Shown: positions 27,844-36,713 of the stretch, piece by piece | Position numbering within the stretch: the stretch's first letter is position 1 | Layout of the letters: each line of letters starts with the position of its first letter | DNA from: Streptomyces sp. NBC_00708 | GTDB lineage: Bacteria > Actinomycetota > Actinomycetes > Streptomycetales > Streptomycetaceae | Reading direction: 5' to 3' | DNA length: 64,000 nucleotides | Assembly (NCBI GenBank): GCA_036226585.1 | Contig: CP108997.1 | Location: 1,736,001 to 1,800,000 of the forward strand | Notes under the pieces: generated by a model | The model's database searches: none | What the model was told of the DNA's origin: nothing | The model's input: only the letters and a program-made list of their open reading frames with translations | Made by a program: the position numbers and the translations under genes

Positions 27844-27963
27844 GGCCCCCACATTACGGGGTCGCGCCCCGTGCTTTTCCGGGTTGCTCAGTGACTGAGA
27901 CGCACGTCTCGGCGCGGTCGGCGCCGGGGCTGTCCGTGCGGACTGCTAGCCTCGCGTCTTTCA

Positions 27964-27975
27964 GCGTTGCACAAC
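27964..27975. repeat. Small dyad in the amidase leader
   Basis: CGTTG-CA-CAACG (27965-27976 within one base) is a perfect 5-bp dyad between a TAGCCT -10 candidate (27947-27952) and the start codon of the secreted amidase. It may be an operator, but it is short enough to be chance. Confidence 0.3.
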
Positions 27976-28005
27976 GTTGGACAAGTGGACATCGAGGGTG
28001 GGGAC

Positions 28006-30789
28006 TTGAAACGGAATCACCGTAAGGACCTCAGGAAGAGACGGCTGCTGATCGGTGCCGGTGCCGCCGTCGTGGCGACCGCGACCATCGGCACCCTGGC
28101 CATGGCCTCGCAGGACCCCGGCACCACGGACGCCAAGCCCGCTTCGGCCTCCGCCGTGCTCCAGGCCCAGTTCGAGGACGCGGCCCGTGAGTTCGACGTA
28201 CCGCAGAGCGTGCTGATGGCTGTCTCGTACCGGCAGACGCGCTGGGAGAGCCACGACGGCCGGCCGAGCACGAGCGGGGCGTACAACGTCATGGGGCTCA
28301 CGCGGGTGACCCCGCAGGACGTCGCCGAGGACGGCCTCGCGCACGTCAACCTGAGCGGCAGCCCCGAGATCGAGAAGAAGTTCGACGCCGCGAAGGCGAA
28401 GCGCTCGCTCCCGAAGGAGCCCGTCGACACGAGCGACCCCCGGCTGCACACGCTGGACGAGGCCGCGAAGCTGATCGACACCGGCACGGACGCGGTCCAG
28501 GACAGCACGGAGCAGTCCATCCGCGCGGGCGCCGCGCTCCTGGCGGAGTACCAGCGGGACGCGACCGGCTCGCTGCCGAAGGAGCCGGGCCGCTGGTACG
28601 CCGCGGTGGCCAGGTACAGCCAGGCCCCGGACGCCAAGGGTGCCGATCTCTTCGCCAAGCGGGTCTTCGAGTCGGTCAGGACCGGTGAGCGGGAGCTCAC
28701 CGCGGACGGCCAGCAGGTCACGCTTCCGGCCGACCCGTCCGTCGCCCCGGTCAAGCCGTCGAAGCTCTCGCTCGCCGCGACGCCCGCGAGCACGGCCGCG
28801 ACGCCCACTCCCGAGTGCCCCTCCGGTCTGAACTGCAACTTCGTCCCGGCCCAGGACCCTAAGACCGGCACCCGCAACTACAGCCTGGCCGGCCGGCCCG
28901 CGGGCGGGTACGACATCCGCCAGATCGTCATCCACGACACCGAGGGCAGCTACCAGGTCGCGCTGGACACGTTCCAGGACCCGTCGCAGGGCGCGAGCGC
29001 CCACTACGTGATCCGTGCCTCCGACGGTCTGGTCACCCAGATGGTCGAGAACAAGAACCTGGCATGGCACGCGGGCAACTGGTCGCTCAACATGCACTCG
29101 ATCGGCGTGGAGCACGAGGGCTACGCGATCAAGGCGGGCGCCTGGTACACCGAGCCGCAGTACGAGTCCTCCGCCGCCCTGGTGAAGTTCCTCGCCGGCA
29201 AGTACGGCATCCCGCTGGACCGTGAGCACATCATCGGCCACGACGAGGTGCCGGGCAGCCTGGACGCCGGGCCCACCGGCGTCGCCGGCATGCACTGGGA
29301 CGCGGGCCCCTTCTGGGACTGGAACCACTACATGGCGCTGATGGGCGCCCCGACCGGCGCCGAGGGCGCGGGCGGCCCCGTCAAGGCCGGCCAGGTGGTC
29401 CGCGTCGTTCCGCCGTTCACCACGGCCAACCAGCCGGAGCTGACGTACGAGGGCAAGGCGGTCGCCAAGCAGCCGGCGAACTTCGGCTACCTGTACACCT
29501 CGGCCTCCACGTCCGCGTCGAAGATCGTCGACCCGTACATGCCGAACGTGAAGGCCACCGACGGCCCGAACTGGGGCAACAAGGTCGTCGCCGGCGGCAA
29601 GTACGTCGTCGCCGAGGTCAAGGGCGACTGGACCGCCATCTGGTACGGCGGTCAGAAGGCGTGGTTCTCCAACCCCGGCGGCCAGTTCACCTCGCGCGTC
29701 GACGGTCCGGCCCCGGCCGTGATCAAGCTGAAGTCCGGGGCCACGGCCCGGCTGTACGGCCGCTCCTTCCCGGAGGCCTCGGCGTACGAGGGCACGGGTG
29801 CCGAGGCACCGACGGACAACCCGGACTACCTCACGAAGTACAAGCTGCCCGCCGGCCAGGCGTACGTACGGGCCGGGGCGGACGTCCAGGGCGACGACTA
29901 CTTCGGCTCCTCGCAGATCCGGGTCGTGGGCACCACGGTCTACACCCCGATCCGCTACAACCACCGCATCGCGTGGGTGAAGGCGAGCGACGTCCAGGAA
30001 GCGAGCAGCGTCGCCCCCGACGCGGCGACCGACCGCTACAACATGATCGGCCGCGACAGCGCCGGCCGTATCTGGCAGTACCAGGGCACCGGCAGCGCCT
30101 CCTCCCCGTACTACCGCCGCTACCAGGCGGGCTACGGCTGGGGCAGCTACACCGCGATGACCGCCATGACCGCGCTGCGGGCCGACGGTACGGGTGACTT
30201 CGTGACCCGCGACAAGGACGGCGTGCTCTGGTACTACCGCGGCAGCGGCAACCCGGACAAGCCGTACATGGCCCGGCTGAAGGTCGGCAGCGGCTGGAAC
30301 CAGTACAACAGCCTCAACGGCATGCGCGACCTCGACGGTGACGGCAAGGCCGACATGATCGCCCGCAACGCCGCCGGTGACATCTACTTCTACAAGGGCA
30401 CGGGCACCCCGGAGAAGCCCTTCGCGCCCAAGGCGAAGATCGGCACCGGCTGGCAGATCTACGACCAGATCGTCTCCACCGGCGACCTCAACGGCGACGG
30501 CAAGGCGGACTTCGTGGCCCGGGACAAGGCCGGGGTGCTGTGGATCTACACGGGCACCGGCTCGGCGACGAAGCCGTACGACGCGCGGGTCAAGATCGGT
30601 TCGGGCTGGGGCAAGTACAAGCTGCTGCTCGGCCCGAGCGACCTGGACCGTGACGGCCGGGGCGACCTGGTCGGCGTGGACTCGGCCGGAGATTTCTGGT
30701 TCTACCACTCCACCGGCAACGTGACGGCCCCGTTCGCGGCGAAGTCGCAGGTCGGGAACGGCTGGCAGATCTACGACCTGCTGTTCTAG
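28006..30789 (+). CDS. Secreted peptidoglycan-recognition/N-acetylmuramoyl-L-alanine amidase with FG-GAP repeats
   Basis: A protein of about 927 residues. A signal peptide with a strongly basic n-region (KRNHRKDLRKRRLL) and hydrophobic core (LIGAGAAVVATATIGTLAMAS) is followed by an N-terminal helical domain (about 45-260). An amidase_2/PGRP domain (about 300-450) carries zinc-type His residues in IVIHDTEGSY, AWHAGNWSLN and GMHWDAGPFWDW. SH3-like segments come next. The C-terminus holds FG-GAP/VCBS-type repeats with calcium-loop motifs DLDGDGKADM, DLNGDGKADF and DLDRDGRGDL. The TTG at 28006 is preferred because GAGGG lies 7 nt upstream; a GTG at 27985 is the alternative. It probably cleaves cell-wall stem peptides outside the cell. 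Confidence 0.88.
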   Translation: MKRNHRKDLRKRRLLIGAGAAVVATATIGTLAMASQDPGTTDAKPASASAVLQAQFEDAAREFDVPQSVLMAVSYRQTRWESHDGRPSTSGAYNVMGLTRVTPQDVAEDGLAHVNLSGSPEIEKKFDAAKAKRSLPKEPVDTSDPRLHTLDEAAKLIDTGTDAVQDSTEQSIRAGAALLAEYQRDATGSLPKEPGRWYAAVARYSQAPDAKGADLFAKRVFESVRTGERELTADGQQVTLPADPSVAPVKPSKLSLAATPASTAATPTPECPSGLNCNFVPAQDPKTGTRNYSLAGRPAGGYDIRQIVIHDTEGSYQVALDTFQDPSQGASAHYVIRASDGLVTQMVENKNLAWHAGNWSLNMHSIGVEHEGYAIKAGAWYTEPQYESSAALVKFLAGKYGIPLDREHIIGHDEVPGSLDAGPTGVAGMHWDAGPFWDWNHYMALMGAPTGAEGAGGPVKAGQVVRVVPPFTTANQPELTYEGKAVAKQPANFGYLYTSASTSASKIVDPYMPNVKATDGPNWGNKVVAGGKYVVAEVKGDWTAIWYGGQKAWFSNPGGQFTSRVDGPAPAVIKLKSGATARLYGRSFPEASAYEGTGAEAPTDNPDYLTKYKLPAGQAYVRAGADVQGDDYFGSSQIRVVGTTVYTPIRYNHRIAWVKASDVQEASSVAPDAATDRYNMIGRDSAGRIWQYQGTGSASSPYYRRYQAGYGWGSYTAMTAMTALRADGTGDFVTRDKDGVLWYYRGSGNPDKPYMARLKVGSGWNQYNSLNGMRDLDGDGKADMIARNAAGDIYFYKGTGTPEKPFAPKAKIGTGWQIYDQIVSTGDLNGDGKADFVARDKAGVLWIYTGTGSATKPYDARVKIGSGWGKYKLLLGPSDLDRDGRGDLVGVDSAGDFWFYHSTGNVTAPFAAKSQVGNGWQIYDLLF

Positions 30790-30811
30790 CCGACAGCAGG
30801 TCCTGTGCACG

Positions 30812-30851
30812 CGGGGCCCTTTCCCATCCGGCCGGACGGGAAAGGGCCCCG
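30812..30851 (+). terminator. Terminator of the amidase gene
   Basis: CGGGGCCCTTTCCC (30812-30825) and GGGAAAGGGCCCCG (30838-30851) form a perfect 14-bp stem, with the self-complementary TCCGGCCGGA extending it inside. It ends about 20 nt before the -10 of the trp leader, so it insulates the two transcription units. Confidence 0.88.
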
Positions 30852-30869
30852 TCGCCGTCCGGCGTGGGC

Positions 30870-30875
30870 TAAGGT
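30870..30875 (+). promoter_or_regulatory. -10 element of the trp leader transcript
   Basis: TAAGGT at 30870-30875 ends 7 nt before the leader-peptide ATG at 30883, predicting a transcript that starts at or next to the ATG. The expected -35 position overlaps the preceding terminator and is a poor match. Confidence 0.55.
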
Positions 30876-30882
30876 ACGGGGC

Positions 30883-30939
30883 ATGTTCGCGCACTCGACC
30901 CGTAACTGGTGGTGGACCGCTCATCCGGCGGCCCACTGA
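30883..30939 (+). CDS. trpL: trp operon leader peptide (18 residues, Trp-Trp-Trp)
   Basis: The short frame encodes MFAHSTRNWWWTAHPAAH with three consecutive Trp codons (30907-30915). It is followed 24 nt later by an intrinsic terminator and then by the TrpE-TrpG gene. This is the classical layout of ribosome-mediated attenuation: stalling at the Trp codons when charged tRNA-Trp is low would favour an antiterminator. From memory, the same kind of leader was reported for an anthranilate synthase gene of Streptomyces venezuelae. The ATG is preceded by a TAAGGT -10 element 7 nt away, so the leader itself is probably translated leaderless. Confidence 0.93.
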   Translation: MFAHSTRNWWWTAHPAAH

Positions 30940-30963
30940 TTCGCGCGCACACACCGACGCAGA

Positions 30964-30986
30964 GGCCGCCCGAGGGGCGGCCTTTT
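30964..30986 (+). terminator. trp attenuator terminator
   Basis: GGCCGCCC (30964-30971), loop GAG, GGGCGGCC (30975-30982), followed by TTTT (30983-30986). It is a compact rho-independent terminator 24 nt past the leader-peptide stop and about 55 nt before the TrpE-TrpG start. The T-run, unusual in this GC-rich genome, supports a true termination role. Confidence 0.92.
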
Positions 30987-31040
30987 CCGTGTCCGCGGGC
31001 CGTTCCTCCCAGCTGATCCCCCTGGAAGGAACCGCACCCC

Positions 31041-32921
31041 ATGAGCACCGACATGAGCATCGCCCGACTCCTGGACGACGACTGCCCGCCGTTCGCCCTG
31101 CTGCGCCGCCGCACCCCCGGCCACGACCACGACACGGTCGAGGTGCTGATCGGCCGGGTGCACGAGGCGGAGCGGCTGGCCGACATCCCGGTGGGCGAGC
31201 GGCCGTCGCTGGCCCTGGTGCCGTTCCGGCAGATCGCGGAGCGCGGCTTCGACGTACGCGACGACGGCACACCCCTGTCGGTCCTGGTCGCCGACGAGGC
31301 GCACACGATGACCCTCGACGAGGCGCTGGAGCGGCTTCCCCGCCACGAAGTCCGCGTGGAGAACGGCGCGTTCGACGTCAGCGACGAGGAATACGCCGGA
31401 ACCGTGCGGCGGGTCATCGAGGACGAGATCGGCCGGGGCGAGGGCGCGAACTTCGTGATCCGGAGGACGTTCCGGGGCGAGATCCCGGGGTTCGGCCGGG
31501 CGGACGCGCTGGCCCTGTTCCGACGGCTGCTGGCGGGTGAGCGCGGGGCCTACTGGACGTTCGTCGTGCACACCGGGGACAGGACGCTGGTCGGCGCCAG
31601 CCCCGAGGTGCATGTCCGGATGTCGGGCGGGACCGTCGTGATGAACCCGATCAGCGGGACCTACCGCTACCCCGCCGAGGGGCCCACCGCCGAGGGCCTG
31701 CTCGCCTTCCTCGGCGACCGCAAGGAGACCGAAGAACTCTCCATGGTGGTCGACGAGGAGCTGAAGATGATGTGCACGGTCGGGGACATGGGCGGGGTGG
31801 TGATCGGTCCGCGTCTCAAGGAGATGGCCCATCTCGCGCACACCGAGTACGAGTTGCGCGGACGCTCCTCGCTGGATGTGCGCGAGGTGCTGAAGGAGAC
31901 CATGTTCGCGGCGACGGTCACCGGCTCCCCGGTGCAGAACGCCTGCCGGGTCATCGAGCGGTACGAGGCCGGCGGGCGCGGCTACTACGCGGGCGCGCTG
32001 GCCCTGCTGCGCCGGGAGGCGGACGGTACGCAGACCCTGGACTCGCCGATCCTCATCCGGACCGCCGACATCGCGGCCGACGGCGCGCTGCGGGTGCCGG
32101 TCGGGGCGACGCTGGTACGCCACTCCGACCCGGACGGCGAGGTCGCCGAGACCCATGCGAAGGCGGCCGGGGTGCTGGCCGCCCTCGGCGTGCGCCCGGC
32201 CCGCCCCGAGGCGGAGCGGGAGCGGCCCCGGCTGGCCGCCGATCCCCGGGTGCGGGAGGCCCTGGACGCCCGGCGCGACGGGCTCGCCCCGTTCTGGCTG
32301 CGGATGCAGGAACGCGCCGCCGAGCGCACCGGCCACGCGCTGGTGGTCGACGGCGAGGACACGTTCACCGCGATGCTCGGGCACCTGCTGCGCGCCTCGG
32401 GGCTCGACGTCACCGTGCGCCGCTACGACGAGCCGGGGCTGCGCGAGGCGGTGCGGGCGCACGAGGGGCCCGTGGTGCTGGGACCGGGCCCGGGGAATCC
32501 GGCGGACGCGGCCGATCCGAAGATGCGGCTGCTGCGCGCGATGGCCGCCGAGCTGGTGCGGGAGCACCGGCACGGGCTGCTCGGCGTGTGCCTGGGCCAT
32601 GAGCTGATCGCGGCGGAACTGGGCCTGGAGATCGTCCGCAAGGCGGTGCCGTACCAGGGGGCGCAGACCCGTATCGACCTGTTCGGGCGGCCCGAGACGG
32701 TCGGGTTCTACAACAGCTTCACCGCGCTCTGCGACGGCTCCGGGGCGGCGGAGCTGGCGGCCCACGGCATCGAGGCGAGCCGGGACGAGGTCTCCGGGGA
32801 GCTGCACGCGCTGCGCGGGGCCGGTTTCGCCTCGGTGCAGTTCCACCCGGAGTCGGTGCTGACGCTGCGCGGTGCGGCGATCGTGACCGAGCTGCTGGCG
32901 GGGCTCCCGGTACGCGGCTGA
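31041..32921 (+). CDS. trpE: Anthranilate synthase, fused TrpE-TrpG type
   Basis: A 626-residue fusion. Residues 1-400 form the chorismate-binding TrpE/PabB-like part (RRTFRGEIPGF, MNPISGTYRYPAEG, DRKETEELSMVVDEELKMM, TVTGSPVQNACRVI). Residues 430-620 are a class I glutamine amidotransferase with the nucleophile Cys517 in LLGVCLGHELIA and the His/Glu pair in SVQFHPESV. The fusion resembles TrpE(G) and PhzE-type proteins. Here the attenuator with Trp codons and the absence of phenazine genes argue for tryptophan supply. An ATG at 31053 is an alternative start. It converts chorismate and glutamine to anthranilate, the substrate of TrpD encoded 25 kb away. Confidence 0.93.
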   Translation: MSTDMSIARLLDDDCPPFALLRRRTPGHDHDTVEVLIGRVHEAERLADIPVGERPSLALVPFRQIAERGFDVRDDGTPLSVLVADEAHTMTLDEALERLPRHEVRVENGAFDVSDEEYAGTVRRVIEDEIGRGEGANFVIRRTFRGEIPGFGRADALALFRRLLAGERGAYWTFVVHTGDRTLVGASPEVHVRMSGGTVVMNPISGTYRYPAEGPTAEGLLAFLGDRKETEELSMVVDEELKMMCTVGDMGGVVIGPRLKEMAHLAHTEYELRGRSSLDVREVLKETMFAATVTGSPVQNACRVIERYEAGGRGYYAGALALLRREADGTQTLDSPILIRTADIAADGALRVPVGATLVRHSDPDGEVAETHAKAAGVLAALGVRPARPEAERERPRLAADPRVREALDARRDGLAPFWLRMQERAAERTGHALVVDGEDTFTAMLGHLLRASGLDVTVRRYDEPGLREAVRAHEGPVVLGPGPGNPADAADPKMRLLRAMAAELVREHRHGLLGVCLGHELIAAELGLEIVRKAVPYQGAQTRIDLFGRPETVGFYNSFTALCDGSGAAELAAHGIEASRDEVSGELHALRGAGFASVQFHPESVLTLRGAAIVTELLAGLPVRG

Positions 32922-32944
32922 GCCGCTTCCCCGGCCCCGGGGTC

Positions 32945-33949
32945 TCAGGCCCCGGGGCGGGCGGGGACCAGGACGTTGTCGCTGTGGCGGCCGGCCAGGT
33001 AGTCGTCGACGTTCTTCACGGTGGCGTCGATGATCTGGCCGACCGCGTCCTCGGTGTAGTACGCCTGGTGCGAGGTGACGATGACGTTCGGGAAGGTGAC
33101 GAGCCGGGCCAGGGTGTCGTCGTCGACGCCCTCCAGGGACTTGTCCAGGAAGAACAGCCCGGCCTCCGCCTCGTACACGTCGAGTCCGACACCCAGGAAG
33201 CGGCCCGCGCGCAGCTCGCCGACCAGGGCCGAGGTGTCGATGAGGCCGCCCCGGCTGGAGTTGACGAGGATCGCGTCGTCCTTCATCAGGGCGAGGGCGT
33301 CCTTGTCGATGACGTGGTGGGTCGCAGGCAGCAGCGGCACGTGCAGGCTGACCACGTCGGCCTCGGCGAGCAGCTGCTCCTTGTCCACGTAGCGCATGCC
33401 CAGCCCGACGCAGGCCGGGTTCTCGGCGACGTCCCAGCCGAGCAGCTTCATGCCGAAGCCGTGGGCGATCCGGGTGAACGCCTCGCCGATCTTGCCGGTG
33501 CCGATGACGCCCACCGTGCGGCCGTGCATGTCTCGGCCGAGGAGCCCGTCGAGCCGGAAGTCGAAGTCGCGGGTGCGGCCGGCGGCCCGGATCACCCGGC
33601 GGTTGACCGCCATGGCGAGGGTCCAGGCGAACTCGGCGACCGAGTACGGGGAGTAGTACGACACCCTCGCGACACGCAGGGCGAGGCGTTCGGCCACGTC
33701 CAGGTCGATGTTGTTGAAGCCGGTGGAGCGCTGGGCGATCAGCTGCGTGCCGCCGGCCGCGAGGGTCTGCAGGACACCGCCGCCCAGGTCGGCGTTGACG
33801 CTGGTGGAGATGATCTCGTAGCCCGCCGCGATGGGCGCGGTGTCCCGGTTCAGGAAGACGTCCAGGCAGCGGACTTCGTGCTTCCCGGCGAAGGCCTTCT
33901 CGATCAGCGGCTTCTCGTCGGACTGCACTCCGAAGGCCAGGATCTCCAC
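32945..33949 (-). CDS. D-isomer 2-hydroxyacid dehydrogenase, D-lactate dehydrogenase-like
   Basis: A 334-residue NAD-dependent dehydrogenase with the Rossmann motif GVIGTGKIGEAF (about 148-159). Catalytic residues are in the usual blocks: Arg in VNSSRGGLIDT, Glu in GLDVYEAEAGLFF and His in VTSHQAYYT. The opening MEILAFGVQSDEKPLIEKAF and the overall pattern match the D-lactate dehydrogenase (LdhA) branch rather than serine or formate dehydrogenases. It likely reduces pyruvate to D-lactate, or oxidises D-lactate. It stands alone, convergent with the trpE gene. Confidence 0.9.
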   Translation of the reverse strand: MEILAFGVQSDEKPLIEKAFAGKHEVRCLDVFLNRDTAPIAAGYEIISTSVNADLGGGVLQTLAAGGTQLIAQRSTGFNNIDLDVAERLALRVARVSYYSPYSVAEFAWTLAMAVNRRVIRAAGRTRDFDFRLDGLLGRDMHGRTVGVIGTGKIGEAFTRIAHGFGMKLLGWDVAENPACVGLGMRYVDKEQLLAEADVVSLHVPLLPATHHVIDKDALALMKDDAILVNSSRGGLIDTSALVGELRAGRFLGVGLDVYEAEAGLFFLDKSLEGVDDDTLARLVTFPNVIVTSHQAYYTEDAVGQIIDATVKNVDDYLAGRHSDNVLVPARPGA

Positions 33950-34027
33950 GACGTCTCCCCTGTCTGCGTGCTGCGCGGCCGGTCCTGGCGAATATACGGC
34001 CGGGTGCCCCGCCGCGCCGCTCAGGCC

Positions 34028-34720
34028 CTACGCGTCGTCGAGCCCGCGCTCTATGGCGTACCGCACCAGCTCGACCCGGTTGTGCAGCTGGAGCTTGCCC
34101 AGGGTGTTCTGGACGTGGTTCTGCACGGTGCGGTGCGAGATGACGAGCCGTTCGGCGATCTGCTTGTACGAGAGCCCCTTGGCGACCAGCCGCAGCACCT
34201 CGGTCTCCCGGTCGGTCAGCTCCGGGGCCTTGGGCTCGTCGGAGGCGGCCGGTGCGGGCTCGGAGGCCAGCCTGCGGTACTCGCCGAGCACCAGACCGGC
34301 CAGGCCCGGGGTGAAGACGGCGTCGCCGGCGGCCGTGCGGCGGACGGCCTCGGTCAGCTCCTGGGTGCTCGCGGACTTCATCAGGTAGCCGGTGGCGCCG
34401 GACTTGACCGCCTCCAGGACGTCGGCGTGCTCACCGCTGGCGGAGAGCACCAGAACCCGCAGTCCGGGCTGGGCGCCGACGAGTTCCTTGCAGACCTGGA
34501 CCCCGGGCATGCCGGGCAGATTGAGGTCGAGGACCAGGACGTCCGGGGTGACGGCACCGGCGCGGCGGACGGCCTGCGGGCCGTCCCCGGCGGTCGCCAC
34601 CACGTCGAAGCCGGCCTCGGCGAGGTCCCGGGCGACGGCGTCCCGCCACATCGGGTGGTCGTCGACCACCATCACCCTGATCGCCCGCTGCCCGGCGCCC
34701 TCTTCGTGTGTCGCGCTCAT
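34028..34720 (-). CDS. macR: NarL/LuxR-type response regulator, MacR-like
   Basis: A 230-residue response regulator. The receiver has the acidic pair Asp20-Asp21 (MVVDDHPMWRD), phospho-acceptor Asp65 (VLVLDLNLPG) and the conserved Lys in TGYLMKSAS. A LuxR-type helix-turn-helix occupies the last 65 residues (LTDRETEVLRLVAKGLSYKQIAERLVIS...). It overlaps the upstream histidine-kinase gene by 4 nt. From memory, this pair corresponds to the Streptomyces MacRS system, which controls membrane-protein genes and development through a TGAGTACnnGTACTCA site. One such site exists in this window at 12678-12693. Confidence 0.85.
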   Translation of the reverse strand: MSATHEEGAGQRAIRVMVVDDHPMWRDAVARDLAEAGFDVVATAGDGPQAVRRAGAVTPDVLVLDLNLPGMPGVQVCKELVGAQPGLRVLVLSASGEHADVLEAVKSGATGYLMKSASTQELTEAVRRTAAGDAVFTPGLAGLVLGEYRRLASEPAPAASDEPKAPELTDRETEVLRLVAKGLSYKQIAERLVISHRTVQNHVQNTLGKLQLHNRVELVRYAIERGLDDA

Positions 34721-35949
34721 CGGACCGAACCCGCCTTCCCCCGTGAAACCTTCGGAACCTTCAATTCGACCTCGGTGCCCTGGCCGGGCACCGAGATCAG
34801 CTCAGCCGTACCGCCCAGATCGCGCAGCCGGCCGCGGATCGACAGGGCGACGCCGAGCCGCCCCTCCCCCTCGGCCTGCGCGAGCCGCCCCTCGGGGATG
34901 CCGGGGCCGTCGTCCCGGACCGTCACGATGACCTCGTCCGGCCAGTCCTCCAGCAGGATCCACGCCTGGGCGTCCTCCCCCGCGTGCACCCGGACATTGT
35001 CCAGGGCCGCGCCGGCCGCCGCCGCCAGCTCCGCGGCCGCCGCGGCCGGGAGCAGCACCGGTGCGCCCGGCTCCGCGAAGCTGGTGCGGGCCCCGGCGTG
35101 CGGGGCGAGCAGCGTCCGCAGATCGGTCTCGCCGCCGTCCCCGTCGCCCGGCTCGTCCTCGTCCGCCTCGACGGTGCGGACGACGGCGCCCTCGGAGGCG
35201 TCCTCGGAGACCCGGGTGGGGGGCACGAGGCCGCTGGAGACCAGGGTGCGCAGGGCGACCTCCTGCTCCCCGGCCATCCGGCCCAGCTCTGCGGCCTCGC
35301 CGCCCATCGCGGCGCCGCGCCGCTGGACCATCGCGAGGACCTGGAGCACGCTGTCGTGGATGTCCCGGGCGAGGCGTTCACGTTCGCGGGTGGCGGCCTC
35401 GATCTCCAGGGCGCGGGCGAGGGTGCGCTCACTGGCGCGGGCGACCTCGACGACGTACCCGATGGCGATGGAGGCGACCCAGACCAGCATCACGTTGTGC
35501 AGGGTGTCGCGGCTGGGCTCGCCGCGCTCGATGAGGTTGGCGACGGCGACGAGGCTGGAGGCGAATCCGGCCCAGCGCCAGCCGCCCTTGATCGCGAAGG
35601 CCAGGACGGAACCGGCGGTCCAGATGGACGGCAGGGTCGGCCCGTCGACGTGCTGTGCCTGGAAGTCGGCGAGCGGGGTGACGACGATGCCGGTCAGGGC
35701 GATGGCCAGGTCCGCGCCCAGGAAGCGCTTGGTGCAGGCGGCGGCGCTGCCCACCTTCGGCAGGGTGGCGAGCGTCCAGACGGTCATCAGCGACAGGAAC
35801 GCGATCGCTATCCAGGGCCGTTCGTAGTCGTGCCGCGCGAAGGCCGCGAGCAGCAGCGCGTAGAGCATCGTCAGGACGCGGTACGCCGTCAGGGCGCGCC
35901 ACAGCGGCTGCTCCACCGACATCCGTACCACGCGTACGCGTTTGACCAT
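34717..35949 (-). CDS. macS: Sensor histidine kinase, MacS-like
   Basis: A 410-residue membrane kinase with five or six transmembrane helices in the first 170 residues. A HisKA_3 dimerisation domain follows with the phospho-acceptor His198 (RERLARDIHDSVLQVLAM), then an acidic insert (VEADEDEPGDGDGG), and a HATPase_c domain with AALDNVRVHAG (N-box) and VRDDGPGIPEG (G1). There is no large extracellular domain, so the signal is probably sensed within or near the membrane. The ATG at 35949 has a GGGGGAG ribosome binding site. Its stop overlaps the response-regulator start. Confidence 0.87.
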   Translation of the reverse strand: MVKRVRVVRMSVEQPLWRALTAYRVLTMLYALLLAAFARHDYERPWIAIAFLSLMTVWTLATLPKVGSAAACTKRFLGADLAIALTGIVVTPLADFQAQHVDGPTLPSIWTAGSVLAFAIKGGWRWAGFASSLVAVANLIERGEPSRDTLHNVMLVWVASIAIGYVVEVARASERTLARALEIEAATRERERLARDIHDSVLQVLAMVQRRGAAMGGEAAELGRMAGEQEVALRTLVSSGLVPPTRVSEDASEGAVVRTVEADEDEPGDGDGGETDLRTLLAPHAGARTSFAEPGAPVLLPAAAAAELAAAAGAALDNVRVHAGEDAQAWILLEDWPDEVIVTVRDDGPGIPEGRLAQAEGEGRLGVALSIRGRLRDLGGTAELISVPGQGTEVELKVPKVSRGKAGSVR

Positions 35950-35981
35950 GCTGTTCTCCCCCGTCCCCCGGCGGACCGGCG

Positions 35982-36713
35982 CTAGGCGTCTTCGCCCGTC
36001 TTCTTCGCGGCCTCGGACCGGCGCTTGGCCTCGTCGGCGATCTGCCGCTTGGCGGCGGTCGCGTAGATGTCGACGTACTCCTGGCCCGAGAGCTTCATGA
36101 TCTCGTACATCACCTCGTCGGTGACCGAGCGCAGGATGAAGCGGTCGCCCTCCATGCCGTGGTAGCGGCTGAAGTCGAGCGGCTCGCCGATCCGGATCCC
36201 CGGGCGCATCAGCTTGGGCATCACCTGGCCGGGCGGCTGGATCTTCTCCGTGTCGATCATCGCGACGGGGATGACCGGCGCGCCGGTGGCCAGCGCGACC
36301 CGGGCGAGGCCGCCGGGCTTGCCCCGGTAGAGACGGCCGTCGGGCGACCGGGTGCCCTCGGGGTAGATACCGAAGAGGCCGCCGCTCTCGATGACCTCGA
36401 TGCCCGCCCGGATCGCCGCCTCGCCGGCGCCGCGCGCGCCCGAGCGGTCGACGGGGAGCTGGCCGACGCCCTTGAAGAACGCGGCGGTGAGCTTGCCCTT
36501 GACGCCGGGCGCGGTGAAGTACTCGGCCTTCGCGATGAAGGTCACCTTGCGGTCCAGGACGGCCGGCAGGAAGAAGGAGTCGGAGAACGACAGGTGGTTG
36601 CTGGCGAGGATCGCGGGCCCGCGCGCGGGGATGTTCTCCAGGCCCTCCACCCACGGCCTGAAGGCGAGCTTCAGAGACCCGCCGATGGAGAACTTCATAG
36701 CGCCGTAGATCAA
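35982..36713 (-). CDS. Lysophospholipid (1-acyl-glycerol-3-phosphate) acyltransferase, PlsC-like
   Basis: A 243-residue acyltransferase with the catalytic NHxxxxD motif SNHLSFSD (His40, Asp45), the substrate-binding motif GIYPEGTRS (about 114-122) and the VIPVAMI block. It transfers an acyl chain to lysophosphatidic acid or a similar acceptor at the membrane. The start is a TTG at 36713, supported by a perfect AGGAGG 8 nt upstream; the first in-frame ATG is five codons later and has no ribosome binding site. The histidine kinase gene begins 32 nt downstream on the same strand. Confidence 0.9.
   Translation of the reverse strand: MIYGAMKFSIGGSLKLAFRPWVEGLENIPARGPAILASNHLSFSDSFFLPAVLDRKVTFIAKAEYFTAPGVKGKLTAAFFKGVGQLPVDRSGARGAGEAAIRAGIEVIESGGLFGIYPEGTRSPDGRLYRGKPGGLARVALATGAPVIPVAMIDTEKIQPPGQVMPKLMRPGIRIGEPLDFSRYHGMEGDRFILRSVTDEVMYEIMKLSGQEYVDIYATAAKRQIADEAKRRSEAAKKTGEDA

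Noticed and set aside
27961..31272. A long minus-strand open frame opposite the secreted amidase
   Set aside because: Composition is typical of an antisense shadow. The plus-strand protein has a signal peptide, catalytic motifs and repeats, and the shadow would also run through a terminator and the trp attenuator.
31041..32921. PhzE-type phenazine enzyme reading of the fused anthranilate synthase
   Set aside because: The fusion architecture alone allows it, but the Trp-codon attenuator and absence of other phz genes favour tryptophan biosynthesis.
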